A stretch of 64,000 bases of DNA from Rhynchopus euleeides (GCA_963210315.1 OY723245.1:310001-374000); one strand, 5' to 3'; counted from the first letter of the stretch, positions 21,956 through 33,071 are shown. Numbers and translations: made by a program. Notes: generated by a model from the sequence alone, not told the origin.

Positions 21956-22844
21956 GCCACCACCCTCCCGCCCACCCGGCTGGCTCCCCACCCAGGCCCC
22001 AGGCCCCTGTGTGCAGTGGTGGCGGGTCAGAAGCAAGGCAGAACAACGGAAGAAGGGAAACTGATGCAACCGAGTGAATCTCAAGAGAGAAGGTAGCAAC
22101 GACAGTTGGTGTTCTTCGAACGCAGAACACCCCACCGGCTTTGCGGTGGGACAGGGTCCGTTTCCGCGGCCCGGAACTTGTGGTGGATGGTCGGGGACGA
22201 AGTCCGACCCCTTTCAGGAGGGTCGGGTGACGTTGTTAGCTCTGCGCGGTGCGGCGTTGGCCAAGATCATTCTGAAGCTGCGAACACAAAGGCGGCTTTG
22301 GACAGCCCGCACAATAGAGCAAACCCGCACAGGCAAGTCAGGTGGAATATGAACAAGAGAAGACGGTTTGTCAGCAGAGGGCAGCCCCCGAGAGAGCTGG
22401 CCCAGTCAGGTGGTTAATTAAATCGTGGATCATCATGCGCAATGCGCGAGCCTTGCTTCGGAATAACCGCGACGTAAAGGGAAGCCCCCACGACTACGCT
22501 GGCCGGAACAACGGTGTGATGCAGGGGTTCGTGAGCGCCAACATCGCCGGTTATGACTACACCCGCCGAGAGTGGCCCGGGGTGGGGCGACGCTGACAGC
22601 GATAAGTGTGTTGCAGTTGCCTCCAGTGTGTGGCGGTTGTGTGTCACGTGATGGCGTGTTGTGGGTGCGGAAGAGGGGTGGGGGCGGGTGTGGAGTCTGC
22701 AGAGAGGGAACTGTGTCCATTTCCCCATTTCCCCGTTCTCATCTCAGATGCACCGCCCGGGGCCAGGTGTCGAGAAAGTAACACGGTGCAACAAGCAAGG
22801 CGGCATAACACGAAGGTAGGGAAAAAAAGCCGGAGACATGGCAC
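21956..22844. other. Intergenic region with direct-repeat copy 1
   Basis: It holds the 5' flank of the fucose gene (right part of the frame 18977-22135 lies upstream of the chosen ATG), repeat copy 1 (22243-22485), and a segment near 22630-22690 that resembles 24125-24180 on the other side of the WD40 gene (shared GGCGTGTTGTGGGTGCGGA). Confidence 0.6.
22243..22485 (+). repeat. WD40-flanking direct repeat, copy 1
   Basis: These 243 bases are almost identical to 24538-24780; only a few substitutions are seen near the right end. The core GTCAGGTGGAATATGAACAA ... TCAGGTGGTTAATTAAATCG ... ATCATCATGCGC is also found in copy 2. It sits immediately downstream of the ubiquitin-like/WD40 gene. There is no open frame of note. 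Confidence 0.85.
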
Positions 22845-24002
22845 TCAGGGTGAAACGGAAGGCACTGCACGCACAGAGACGATGCCCTTCGTTGTTGTGA
22901 AAATCCACCTCCCGCACAGGCTGAGTGCAACACCAACACCCTTTGAGTCTATCTTCTCCAAGCACTCGCATGTGCTGAGGCTGTACAGATTGGTCCCAAT
23001 GTTGGGAAACACTACCGCAACAACATCACCTGGATCTGACACGGCAAGTGAGGTGGGATAGTAGTCCAGTCGCAGAGTACGCAGGCACTTGAGGGTGGCT
23101 GTGCACCACACCTTGAGAGACTTGTCTTCAGAGCACGACACCAGGTGCTGCTCGTCCTTGGTGAGGGTCAAGGAGATACCGGTCACCCAGTCAGTGCGCC
23201 CATCCAGGGTGTGTGTGCGCGCGAGGGTGCTGATATCCCACACACAGATCATGTTATCCGCTGACCCGCTGAAGATCCTCGTGCCCGACACAGCAATGCT
23301 GACAACATCCTCGCTGTGACCCTCCAGCACTGTGGCGCTCAGTGTGCCCTTCAAGCCCCACACACGCAGTTCGCCTTCTATGTCTCCTGAAACCAGGCGT
23401 CCGCAGTGTGTCCATGCTGCACTGGACACCCTGTTGTTCATGTTGCTGCTGTTCTTGTGGTCCAGGACGCACACCTGCTCCCAGGTTGATGTCAGCCGCA
23501 CGCAGATGGCGCATCCATCCTCAGAGCACGTCGCCAACCACGTCCCACAGACCGAGAACGCAGTGATGTAAAAATGATAAATTTCACCGTTGCCGTGCAT
23601 GAATTCCGCCAACACATCAGCGGTGGTCGTGTCAAACACAGCGATCTGTCCTTTGATGTAACTCACTGCACACATCTTGCCACACCTCGACAGTGTGAGG
23701 TACCGCACGTCCTCCCCATGCCCACTCGAGTAGACTGCGGGTGCCTTGAGGTGCGGCCAGCGCGGGATCAGCTGCACAGCACCCCCATCCTCCAGGCCCG
23801 TGTCGGCAACGCGCTGTGCATCGTCCAGCTCCTCCTCACACCCTTCGATGTGTGCTGCCACATACTTAGCCTCACGGGCTGCGTTGGAACCCGGGAACAT
23901 CTCTTCTAGCGCATCTGCCTTCAGCCCGACCATGGTCTTATCTTTCGGAACACCGACGACACAGCTGTGCCCGGTCCCGGTATGACGAACAGATACATCC
24001 AT
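22845..24002 (-). CDS. Ubiquitin-like domain plus WD40-repeat protein
   Basis: One exon, 385 residues, ATG at 24000-24002. Residues 1-85 look like a beta-grasp ubiquitin-like domain: a VSVRHTGTGHSCVVGVPKDK hairpin, a helix, then DDAQRVADTGLEDGGAVQLI, the usual last strands. From about residue 95 WD-type repeats follow (LTLSRCGKMCAVSYIKGQIA, GRLVSGDIEGELRVWG, GTRIFSGSADNMICVWD, QHLVSCSEDKSLKVW). The C-terminus closes a probable seven-blade propeller. The role is probably scaffolding; substrates are unknown. Its codon use looks less G/C-rich than the neighbours, and repeat copies flank it on both sides, which suggests a member of a multicopy, expanding family. Confidence 0.8.
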   Translation of the reverse strand: MDVSVRHTGTGHSCVVGVPKDKTMVGLKADALEEMFPGSNAAREAKYVAAHIEGCEEELDDAQRVADTGLEDGGAVQLIPRWPHLKAPAVYSSGHGEDVRYLTLSRCGKMCAVSYIKGQIAVFDTTTADVLAEFMHGNGEIYHFYITAFSVCGTWLATCSEDGCAICVRLTSTWEQVCVLDHKNSSNMNNRVSSAAWTHCGRLVSGDIEGELRVWGLKGTLSATVLEGHSEDVVSIAVSGTRIFSGSADNMICVWDISTLARTHTLDGRTDWVTGISLTLTKDEQHLVSCSEDKSLKVWCTATLKCLRTLRLDYYPTSLAVSDPGDVVAVVFPNIGTNLYSLSTCECLEKIDSKGVGVALSLCGRWIFTTTKGIVSVRAVPSVSP

Positions 24003-24260
24003 GTTTCCTGTTTCGCCTTCCCCTTGGTCGCTCACAAGCAAGCCTTCCTGTGGAGTGCGGCGTGTGCAGTGTGTGACGGTGCGGCTCATCAAAGTGACGT
24101 GCGTGTTGCTTGCAGTGTGGGGTGGCATTGTGCGTCATGTGCGGGCGTGTTGTGGGTGCGGAGAGGGCTGGGGTGTGGGGCCAAGTGGGCCTTCGGAGAA
24201 GATTCGAGAGGTTCAAAACGAAGTTGGACAGCCCACACCAACAGCACACGAGAGCGTAGC

Positions 24261-24389
24261 CAAGTCAGGTGGAATATGAACAAGAGAAGACGGTTTGTCA
24301 GCAGAGGGCAGCCCCCGAGAGGGCTGGCCCAGTCAGGTGGTTAATTAAATCGTGGATCATCATGCGCGATGCGCGAGCCTTGCTTCGGA
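24261..24389 (+). repeat. WD40-flanking direct repeat, copy 2 (core only)
   Basis: This copy retains only the 129-base core shared with 22334-22462 and 24629-24757. Outside it the sequence differs. The core is therefore the best conserved part of the family. Confidence 0.8.
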
Positions 24390-24537
24390 ACCACGGCAAC
24401 GTCAAGCGATTTCCCGACACCTTAGGTCACGCGGGGCAAATAACATGGAAAAAGGCCCCAACAGGCAGGGTGGCTGGCAGGACCGGAAGGGCCAGGCGCG
24501 ACCTTCAAGACTCGCATCGTAGGGTCCCGCGGTGAAG

Positions 24538-24780
24538 TGCGCGGTGCGGCGTTGGCCAAGATCATTCTGAAGCTGCGAACACAAAGGCGGCTTTGGACAG
24601 CCCGCACAATAGAGCAAACCCGCACAGGCAAGTCAGGTGGAATATGAACAAGAGAAGACGGTTTGTCAGCAGAGGGCAGCCCCCGAGAGAGCTGGCCCAG
24701 TCAGGTGGTTAATTAAATCGTGGATCATCATGCGCGATGCGCGAGCCTTGCTTCGGAGTAACCGCGGCGTAAAGGGAAGC
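24538..24780 (+). repeat. WD40-flanking direct repeat, copy 3
   Basis: A nearly exact match to copy 1 over its full 243 bases at a constant offset of 2295. It lies 148 bases after copy 2. See copy 1 for the shared core. Confidence 0.85.
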
Positions 24781-25121
24781 GCCCTGGCATCACGACACGT
24801 CGCCTGAGGGACAAGACAGGCTTGAACAGCCCACACAACACCGGAAGCCCAAGACAAGGCTGGGAAATGCGATCCACAGATTCTCCCGCAAAGCGCAGTT
24901 AATCCGCATCACTCAGAAGGTACCGCCACAGATGGGGGATGAGGATGGGGAGGGGAAAGGGCAACACCTCATCCCCACGAACACACTCTCTCTCCCTCTC
25001 CGTCTTGCCACTTCGGTCTGACCCAGCAGGGCGTCTACACTATTTCTCTTGGCCGGAAAACACAATATCACACACCCGGAGGATGTCCCTCCGATTGCAC
25101 TTGCAACACTCCCCCCACTCT

Positions 25122-26045
25122 CTAGTGGGTGCCCGCCTCACCTGCCAAGATGAAGGCCACATCCTCCAGCTGCTGCCTGTAGAGCCTCTCCTCGAGCTCA
25201 GCGACAAGCTCGTTGAACCGGATGAAAAATGCGACGTCCATGCCGCGCTGCGCAAGCCGCTCCTCGAAGAACTTCACAGGGCCGCCCGTCTCTCCCACCT
25301 TGGAGTTCTTCTGCGGGCCACAGAAGAACTCATGCCTTCTCCGATCCTCGTCAGCCAGCCCCCGCGGAAACACCGCGTAGCTGTGGATCTCAAACAGCCT
25401 CAGCCCTCCCTCCGGGTAGATCCAGATACCCAGAGACAGCACCTCGGGGCGGGACGCCGGTGCGATGCGGATTTCGCAGAAGCTGCGTGGCAGCGCACCG
25501 TCCTCCACCAGCTTCCGCGGCTCGCGCGGAGGCTGGCTGACTGCGCGCCTCACCTCCACTCCGGGGCGGTGCAGCACGACCTCCCCACCACCGGGGGACA
25601 GGCGCACGCCCCAGGCGGCGTCGCCTGCAGAGTGGCGCCCCCACAGCTCTGTCAGGTCGATGCCGTGCGGCGGCTGCTGCTGCTGCCCACCCCCCACCGC
25701 CTCCACGCGTCGCCGCGGCCCGGGGAGCGGCTCGGCGCTGCTCCGCACGACATCGAGCAGCTCTGCACGCAGCACGGCTGCGGCGCTCTCCCTTGCAGCG
25801 GCGCTGCTGAGGGGCGATGCGGGGGCGGCTGCCGCTGCTGCATCGCCCGCCTCAGCGTCGGCAGTCGGGGCAGCGGGGGAGCCCTGCCACCGCGCCTGCC
25901 GCAGCGACGCAAGGGTGACCCATCTGCGCTGGCGGAGGGTAGGGCCGGTGGAGTGTGTGTGTGCGGCCCGGCGTGCACGGAGGGGGGATGCCTGGCTGCA
26001 GGCCGGCAGCAGCAGCAGCCGTGCCGCAGCCTGGAGGGGTGGCAT
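25122..26045 (-). CDS. p32/MAM33-like mitochondrial matrix protein
   Basis: A frame of 307 residues from the ATG at 26043-26045. The first 55 residues are Arg/Ala/Leu-rich with almost no acid, a typical mitochondrial presequence. After an Ala/Pro-rich linker, beta-rich segments follow (WGVRLSPGGGEVVLHRPG, SFCEIRIAPASRPEVLSLGI). The end, FFEERLAQRGMDVAFFIRFN ... ELEERLYRQQLEDVAFI, matches the C-terminal helices of MAM33/p32 (pattern YLxxRGI..xLaxFl....K...Y..wL..l..F). p32 forms acidic trimers in the matrix linked to translation and RNA. A GTGAGG site at 25141 could splice to a short further exon, so the last few residues are uncertain. Confidence 0.65.
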   Translation of the reverse strand: MPPLQAAARLLLLPACSQASPLRARRAAHTHSTGPTLRQRRWVTLASLRQARWQGSPAAPTADAEAGDAAAAAAPASPLSSAAARESAAAVLRAELLDVVRSSAEPLPGPRRRVEAVGGGQQQQPPHGIDLTELWGRHSAGDAAWGVRLSPGGGEVVLHRPGVEVRRAVSQPPREPRKLVEDGALPRSFCEIRIAPASRPEVLSLGIWIYPEGGLRLFEIHSYAVFPRGLADEDRRRHEFFCGPQKNSKVGETGGPVKFFEERLAQRGMDVAFFIRFNELVAELEERLYRQQLEDVAFILAGEAGTH

Positions 26046-27050
26046 GCCGTCCTGGGAGGGATGGTGTGGGTGTGTGGGGGGGTTGGATCATCGGGGGAGG
26101 GGCGTGGGGGTAGGGAATAGGCACACACGACGCGGTGGCCGGGGCCCTGACTCGTCCCTGACTACTGAATCCCAGTTGCAGAACGTTCTGACTGTGCCGT
26201 GTTGATCCTCGGCGACGAGTTGAAAGTTGACGAGAAGGCACCCGACTGCCGACCACCGAGGCGTGTAGTATGATAGGGCTTGATAGATACCAGCCAGGTG
26301 GGGTGGGGTGGGGTGGGGGGTGGAGTGAGGTGGGCGCCTCGGGGGTTTGAGGTCTTGTGGGTGCGGCCATTTTTCGGGCGGGTTAAACCTTCTTTTGTTG
26401 GCTTCCTCAGCACCTTGCCTTGACGATTCTAGCCGGCTGGGCGCCGAGTGTCTCTCACCCTCCCCCATACCCCCCCCCCCCCGCCCGGGCATTCGTTATC
26501 TAGGGAGGGGGCACAGTACATTGTTGGCTGACCACGGCTGCCTTTTTTTGCCACAAACAGGCCACCACCCACGTCACAGCGTCGAGAGAGAGAAGGAACA
26601 AAAGGATACCAAACGGAAGGGCGACACGGAACAGAAACAAACGACCCGCAATAAGCCAGGGGAGTGGGTTTGGCAGAAAATCGCGTACTCTGCCGAAGAG
26701 GAATATATATAGGCTCGCGAGTGACGCTAAGTGAGTGACACTCTTTAGGGAGGGAGTCGCGAGTTTTCTTTTAGTGGGGCGACTACTTTTTCATCAGCAA
26801 AGCGCAAATCACGTTGAAGCGGGTGATGCCCGGTGGTGGGGGGAACTGTCACGACCCTCTGCTAGCTTTGCGCCGTGCCCTGTGAAGGCACTCTGCGGGA
26901 CGGGGTCTGGCTCTTGCCTCAAGATGACTTGTGTGTGGGTGTGACAGTGGAGGACACCATCAGTCCGCTTGGTGCGACCCCCCACTAAACAAAAAAAGAC
27001 CAACACGCGCGTGACAGGGACCCCTTCGATCTGACTCTATTTTCAGACTA
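26046..27050. other. Intergenic region left of the 1.3-kb element
   Basis: About 1 kb without a supported gene. It includes a GGGGT pentamer run at about 26298-26320 and a poly-C run at 26470-26482. Confidence 0.5.
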
Positions 27051-28373
27051 CCTAGGGTACCCCGGGAGAATGTCACCCCCCCCCGAGGGCCCAAGCCCGG
27101 GGGGGGGGTGACATTCTTCCATGGCACACCGTATATAGGGTGTTGTGGGCGACGTGGCGTGGTGTCTGGTGACCTGTGGTGAGTGTGGCGACATGTGGTG
27201 ACATGCGGTGACATGTGGTGACGCCCAAGGTGGCAGCGTGATCAATAGTGCCAGGCTGGCGAGCACTTGGGGCTGGGGGTCGGGTGATTCTGCTGGCAGA
27301 AAGTGCCCAATATGCTCCGGAAACTCAACTCACTCCCAGGTGGTGGTATGCCCCCGACGATGCCGTTTTTAGCAACCAATTTTTTGGGACAGAACTTGTA
27401 CCTGAGGCTATTAGTGCGGTCTGCTTACTTCCGCTGTTGCCCTTTGTATCACCCCCAGGGACTGCCAGCGGCGCCGGATGGCCCTCAGGAGGTCCTCCGT
27501 CCGTAGTTCTGGTACATGAACTGCGTCCTGCATAACGCCTTGCTCATCGGCGAGAGCAATCACATCTGTTTTCCTCTTCCTTTGAGAGACTGGCCCGTAT
27601 CTCAACTGTAGATTCCGTCGACCCCCTCAATCCAGTCATTTGTGGCTCCCAATCAGCCTCAAATTTGACAATGCAGACATGCCTGAGCACTTCCCGTTCA
27701 ACTGACCTTTGACATTCAACTGACATTTCCCTACGTGTAACCGGGTGTAACCACCTCAATACGGCATGTAACGCTATGTCCAGTACAGCCAAAGGGCAAA
27801 ACCACGCAAAAACGCATTTGGCGAGGGTGCGACAGGGTCTCAGACCCCCCCAGGACCATATGGGACCCATTTTGGGGTCTAGTGGCCCTTCTGAGGACAA
27901 TACTTTTTGTTGCATCGACCCCAGCCTGACGGTCCACCCTCTAATGGTGATGTGTGTGTGCGTGTGTTGTGCACGTGCGTTTGTGTGTTAGTGCCGATAT
28001 GTGACAGCGTGTGTGTGGCGACAAAGCTTCAATGCGGCGCCAGCCCTGCATGGGCCAATCACCCCCGCACATCGTCCAGAGGATTCCCCATACGACACGG
28101 CACCCCCCTCTTCGGGTTGTGAGGGACACAGGAGGCTCGTTTGCCCAGTTAATGCGGGAAACGCAAGGCTTCGCACAGCAACGTCACCCAGCACCCCCAG
28201 TGAAAAAACCCCCTCTTCCCGAAAGGCAAGTACCGTTGGAGAATGTCACCCCCCCATCATATAGGCCTACCCTTGGAGAATGTCACCCCCCCCCCCCCTG
28301 GAGGCTGGGGGGGGGGGGGGGTGACATTCCCCAGGGTCACCCAGGGGGTGACATTCTCCCGGGGTACCCTAGG
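27051..28373. mobile_element. 1.3-kb inverted-repeat element with TA target duplication
   Basis: The element begins CCTAGGGTACCCCGGGAGAA followed by TGTCACCCCC, and ends with the exact reverse complement. TA lies on each side (27049-27050 and 28374-28375). Each end also contains a second, inner inverted copy of GAGAATGTCACCCCC (left near 27108-27118, right near 28233-28330), so the ends can fold as hairpins rich in C/G tracts. The interior carries no recognisable transposase; the open frames are short and featureless. It is probably a non-autonomous DNA transposon. The TGTCACCCCC signature and CCTA start link it to the smaller element at 59848-60015. Confidence 0.8.
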
Positions 28374-29516
28374 TAAAAAGCGCAGAAAGAAGGAGCCCCC
28401 AAACAGCCCCGACAGGAGAGAGGTGTGACCAAGCGACGCGGTTTTTGACACAGAAACAAAGAAGCCCCCTCTCCGCTCCACTGGGTGCTTGCTAGCACGG
28501 GCAACCGCCTGTATCACGGCGTCGACGGGTTAAGCAAGAAGTAGCAGATGGGGGAGGGGGTGGCTGTTAGCTCTCTCGGGTTGTCCAGCCTTGGCCCCCC
28601 TCCACCCCAAATATCATCGAGGGAGGGGCGGGTAGTGCAGTCGAAGAAGGGGACACACCATCACAGAGCTGACCGAGCTGACCTCCCTTTCGTCGGCGCA
28701 GTGACGCCTCCCGAGGCCACAAATGTGAGGACAGAGCCCGTGATCTCCTCCTTTTCGCTCAGCTGTGGAGGAAGGGCTGGCCAGAACGGGCCAGCCCTTT
28801 CTCCACTCATTCAGTAGACCCTCTTCATTTTCTCACTCCCCTCTGGTGCGCATGGGTATCGTCTGCAGAGAGGACAGTTGATTTGATTTGCCTGGGACAA
28901 GCTTTTTAGTACACAAAATGCGGGGGACGGGGGGGCGGGGGAATGTCAGGGGGTATACCCTGAGCGGATAAAGACGGAGTGACGAGATATCAGGTGGGAG
29001 AAGGGGACGGGGGGGAGAGAAAATCCATCCCCTCCCATTCGCCCAGCATATACACAACCAACCGCAATCACGCGTGAAAAGTGCTCCTTGATATGAAAGG
29101 GCATCACAGAACTGTGTGAAAACCGAACAGTCCTGCTGTATTGGAGGCGCCCTCCGCATGGGAAATACGCCCACTATTCTTCTTTCCTGCCGCAAAAAAA
29201 GGGGGGGGGAGAACACACCGGAAACGCTGCCATGGATCAATCAAACCCACCATGTCCCACCCTGCCTACCAAAAGCGTGTGGTCCCTCCCCAGTGAGGCG
29301 CGCAGACGCCCACCAAAAAATAATTTGGGTCACCACCCCCCACACAACACACCCCCTTCACCCGGTTACTTAAGAACGTGAAAACACACACCTCACACCC
29401 GCCACCTCCACCCCATCCCCCCCCCCCTCTCTCTCGCCATCTCAGCGGCAAAGCTAGGTTAGCGACCCGACCCGATTCATCAAACAGACACACCATCTCT
29501 CTCCCCCCCCCCTCTC
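28374..29516. other. Intergenic region right of the 1.3-kb element
   Basis: No supported gene. The right part should be the 3' flank of the RasGAP-Sec14-RhoGAP gene and is rich in C and CT tracts. Confidence 0.5.
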
Positions 29517-32500
29517 TCACTCCTCCTCCACAGGCCTGGGTATACCAGGTGGTCGAGGCGGCCCTTCGGGCCAGCCATCCGCCCCACCATCCCCTGACCC
29601 GCCTCCACCACCACCACCTCCTCCAGCAGCATCCACCGCTTCACCCTCCTTCTCCTCGGCCCCCGCACCCAACCCCTCCTCAGCCTGGTGGCTCTCCACA
29701 GAAGGCACCGTCAGGTCCTCCTGCGATGCAAGCCCTCGGATGACATCCCATATGCCCTCCCAGAAGGCGGGTGGCTGGGCGATGAGATACTTCGTCAGCG
29801 TGATCTCCCCCAGGGTGGGCGGCTTGCCTGGGTGTGTCGTGTTGGGCCCGAGGGGGAAGATGCTGCGTGTCAGGATGTCGGCGAGGGCGGAGGGTGACAG
29901 CAGCGTCTCCGCGGAGTTCATGAAGACGGTGTGGAGGAAGGAGAAGAAGTCCTGCGCCAGGGCGAGGTGGTGCACCGGCATGTGGCGCAGCGCCAGCCGG
30001 ATGCGCGCGGTGGCAGGCGCCTTGCCAGGGTCTCCGGTGCCCTCAGGCAGGCAGAGGTCGGCCCCTGCAGCGCAGAGCTCCATCACCTGCGGCCCCAGCA
30101 GACCACCCGGGAGGTGCTCCAGGTAGCTCTTCAGCAGCGCAGCTGCGCCCTGGGGTCCCAGGTATGCCATTTCTTCGGTGCCGCCGAGGCTGCACTCGGC
30201 GACGGGGGGGGCGCTGAAGAGGTCCCGGCAGGCCTTGCCGTGCAGGCGCAGCCAGGAGAGGCATTGGTAGGGCAGTGTGGGGTAGTCGCGGTCGCGTTGG
30301 TCGGGGCGGCGGAGGACGTCCCGCATCTCGGCGCCGCAGACAGGCTCGGAGGGCACGCCGTTGCTCTCCTGCATAGTGCTGTGCGGGACAGGGAATCTGC
30401 GTGGGTCCATCTGTGTGGGGGCGGAGATCAGGTGAATGCGTCGGGTGGATGGAGGAAGTTTTGAGCGAAGATGTTTTTTTGGAAGCATACCTTGAGGTTC
30501 TCCACCAGCACGCCCAGGGAGTAGGCGTGGTGGATTTTGGAGAAGAAGCTGCGGGCACCCCCCAGCAGAGGGTTCCACACCCCGACGATCCCCTTGGTCC
30601 ACATGCAGGGGTTCAGCACCTGTACGCTCTGCAGGTGCTCGAGGTGCCGCTTGGGGAGAACCTGTTGGAGAGAGGGATTTGTGGGCCGCCATCGAATCGC
30701 ATGTTGTTGGCAAGATAAAACCGCTCCCACCCCCACCCCCCACCCCAACACGTTGTGCCCCACAACATCCCTCAACTCTGCCTCTCCTCACCCAGGAGAG
30801 ACAGAGGAAGCTCCCTTTGCCTCAACAGCAGGGCCAGAGGGGGAAAGAGGGGCAGCAAGGCTACAACAAAAAATGCATACTGTGTCGTGAATCTTCTTCA
30901 GCCAGGTGCACACACCCTTGGCACCCGCTGTGCCTATGATAGCCAGCGAGTAGTTCGTCTTCGCGATGCCGTCCATGCTGCCAAGGTGGTGGAGAGGTTT
31001 TTTGTTGGGAGAGCCACAGGTGGCTCATCTGCACAGGGCACAGGGGGGTGGGAGTGCGCGTGGTGGCGAGGCCATACATCTTGATGTAATGCAGGAGCAT
31101 GCAGTGCTGCGTGTCGGGCGACGGCTCCGAGGGGAAGCGGCTGGGGTACACCTGCACGACGGTGACGCGGTCGCGGCTCATCCCCACGACGCGCAGGAAG
31201 CGGAGGGCCGCGATGCGGCGCAGCTTCTGCCGCACCTCGCCCAGGGGGCGGTGCGCTTCGAACAGCAGCTGGTCGTGCTGCAGGCCCTCGTCTTCGCTGC
31301 TCCCCACTCCGGCACCCCACCCCAGCGCCCGCCCGAACATCGACGCGACGCCGCTCTGCTGAGCGCTCGATGCGTTCGACGCGGTGTCGCACCCCCTCCC
31401 GCCCTGGCTGCCGCACACAGCAGGCGACCCTGCGGCGGATCCCGCCGGAGGTGCCAGCGAGAACAGCAGCTGCCGCGAAGGGGGCGGCAGCCTTGCCAGT
31501 GTTGTTGCGACGATGTGGTGGACGTCGACATGCGGCGAGAGATGCGCCATGTTGCGGTGCATGCATGAGTGGGTGTGGTGCAGCAGCAGGTGCAGCGTGT
31601 GGCAGTGCCGCAGCACGTCCTCCTTGCTGTGGTACTGCACGTCAGCGGTGCTGCCCGGGGGAGGGGAGGCGAACTGGTGTATCGCACTGCAGTACCTCCC
31701 GTGGAGGCGGTCGAAGGCGGCATTGACCCGTTTGTAGGGCTCCGACGTGTCGTCGAACTGTCGCCCGTTTGCAAACTTCTGGAGCACGCGGGAGAACTGC
31801 ACTAGCCTCGCTCGCCGGCGGGGGAATGTCTCGGAGTCGGTCAGCCCTAAGGCCTCCACCATGTTGTAGCGTTCAGGGACAATGAGTGAGGGTGTCAGGC
31901 AGCGGAGGAGGAGAAATGCAGAAACCATCAGCGCAGCGTCGCCATCGCACTGGTTGGCCCTGTGGTGAGCAGTGGTGGCGGTGTCGCAGGTGTGGGTGGG
32001 GTCGGAGATGCATGTGCTAGTGTGATAGGTGGCTGTCCCTGATCCTGAAGTTAAACGCCGAAGAGGGGAGGAGAAAGGTGGTATGAAGTGCCATGCACAC
32101 ACAGAGCGTTCAGCTCCTGCGTGGCACACAGGGTGCACGAAGGTGTGACTATTCGGCTAGCAACATAGATGTGCGGAGAGGGGCGACATACACTTTCACG
32201 ATCTCTGCACAAAGCTGCCGCGCGATAACAGGCGCCGTCGACATGCACCTCTCAAAGCTGTCGAGAAACGTCTCCAGGAGCTGTGGGAGGAGGGGGTGGA
32301 TTTTTCGCTGCCTACCAACCAGAGGGGGGCGCGCATTCCTGGCGGAGGCAGTCCGAGGCCCATCACCTTCCACCCTGAGATATGGGCCATGGCTTGCACT
32401 ATCATTGATGTGGCACACACTTGGCAGGAGAATGGCGTGAAAGTAAAAGGCACGCCCACTCTGCAGTACTGCCGACACAACCCACCCAGGGGAGCTGAGA

Positions 32501-33071
32501 GGCCCCAGACCCCACCCCCCCCACCACCACCGACCACTGGACACACCTCGATGTGCAGGTCTGCTGCACGGAGGCAGTCCTCTTCTGGGGCCTTCTGCAC
32601 GTCGATCTCGAGGGTGTTGTCCTCAAACCTGTCGTCGTTCACAACAAACATCATCACGGTGCCTGCAGCATCCTTGATGAACCCAGGCAGCACGGCCTGC
32701 GCCACGGCATCCAGCGCCTTCGACAGCAGCGTGGTTGTGCGCAGGAATGTCTTTGTCTTTTCCGCCGAACCCCCAGTGCGCAGGGAGCTCGGGGTCCGAC
32801 CAGCCTCGAAGCAGAAGAGGAGGTAGAAGAGCTGAGGGACCATGCCGAAGTACGCGGCCATGGCTGCGAGGCATTTTGCCCATTTGTCGAGGTCTGCAGA
32901 CTGCGGCGGATCCCGCTGCAGTGTGTAGAGCACTTCAGGCTCCTCGACGAAATAGCGGGTGACGCGTTGGTAGCCATTCACCTGCTCCGTAGTGTCCCCG
33001 TCGATATCGAGGACAATGCTGCCAGCGCTGTGGGCCATCTGGTAGCTTGGCACCTTCTCGGCATTGGGCAT
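29517..33071 (-). CDS. RasGAP - Sec14 (CRAL-TRIO) - RhoGAP fusion protein
   Basis: Six exons, 32547-33071, 32192-32280, 31078-31959, 30881-30977, 30491-30661 and 29517-30410, join in frame to 885 residues. Residues about 60-330 are RasGAP: KTFLRTTTLLSKALDAVAQ holds the arginine-finger position (Arg111), and VSAFLLLRCLTPSLIVPE plus FSRVLQKFANG are the FLR-type and stabilising motifs, recovered only after splicing exons 1-3. Residues about 470-588 are Sec14/CRAL-TRIO of the divergent type (RDRVTVVQVYPSRFPSE, LPKRHLEHLQSVQVLNPCMW). Residues about 605-760 are RhoGAP (ALLKSYLEHLPGGLLGPQV), but the usual GIFR arginine is Ser (DLFS, about 654). The tail has a Gly-rich run. It should switch off Ras-type GTPases at membranes. 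The start is uncertain: Met12 is an alternative. Confidence 0.85.

Larger units (their letters stand above)
24003..25121. other. Intergenic region with direct-repeat copies 2 and 3
   Basis: Upstream of the WD40 gene lie repeat copy 2 (24261-24389), a unique spacer (24390-24537) and repeat copy 3 (24538-24780). The last 340 bases adjoin the p32-like gene and may include an alternative last exon for it. Confidence 0.6.

Noticed and set aside
18962..22096. Long plus-strand frames opposite the fucose gene (18962-20101, 20621-22096)
   Set aside because: Arg/His/Gln/Ala-rich antisense translations that follow the codon bias of the real minus-strand gene.
27544..27915. 123-codon frame inside the 1.3-kb element as a transposase
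   Set aside because: No DDE/DDD pattern or helix-turn-helix; too short.
27051..28373. Repeated TGTCACCCCC motifs as a CRISPR-like array
   Set aside because: They are inverted pairs with no regular spacers; they fit transposon ends.
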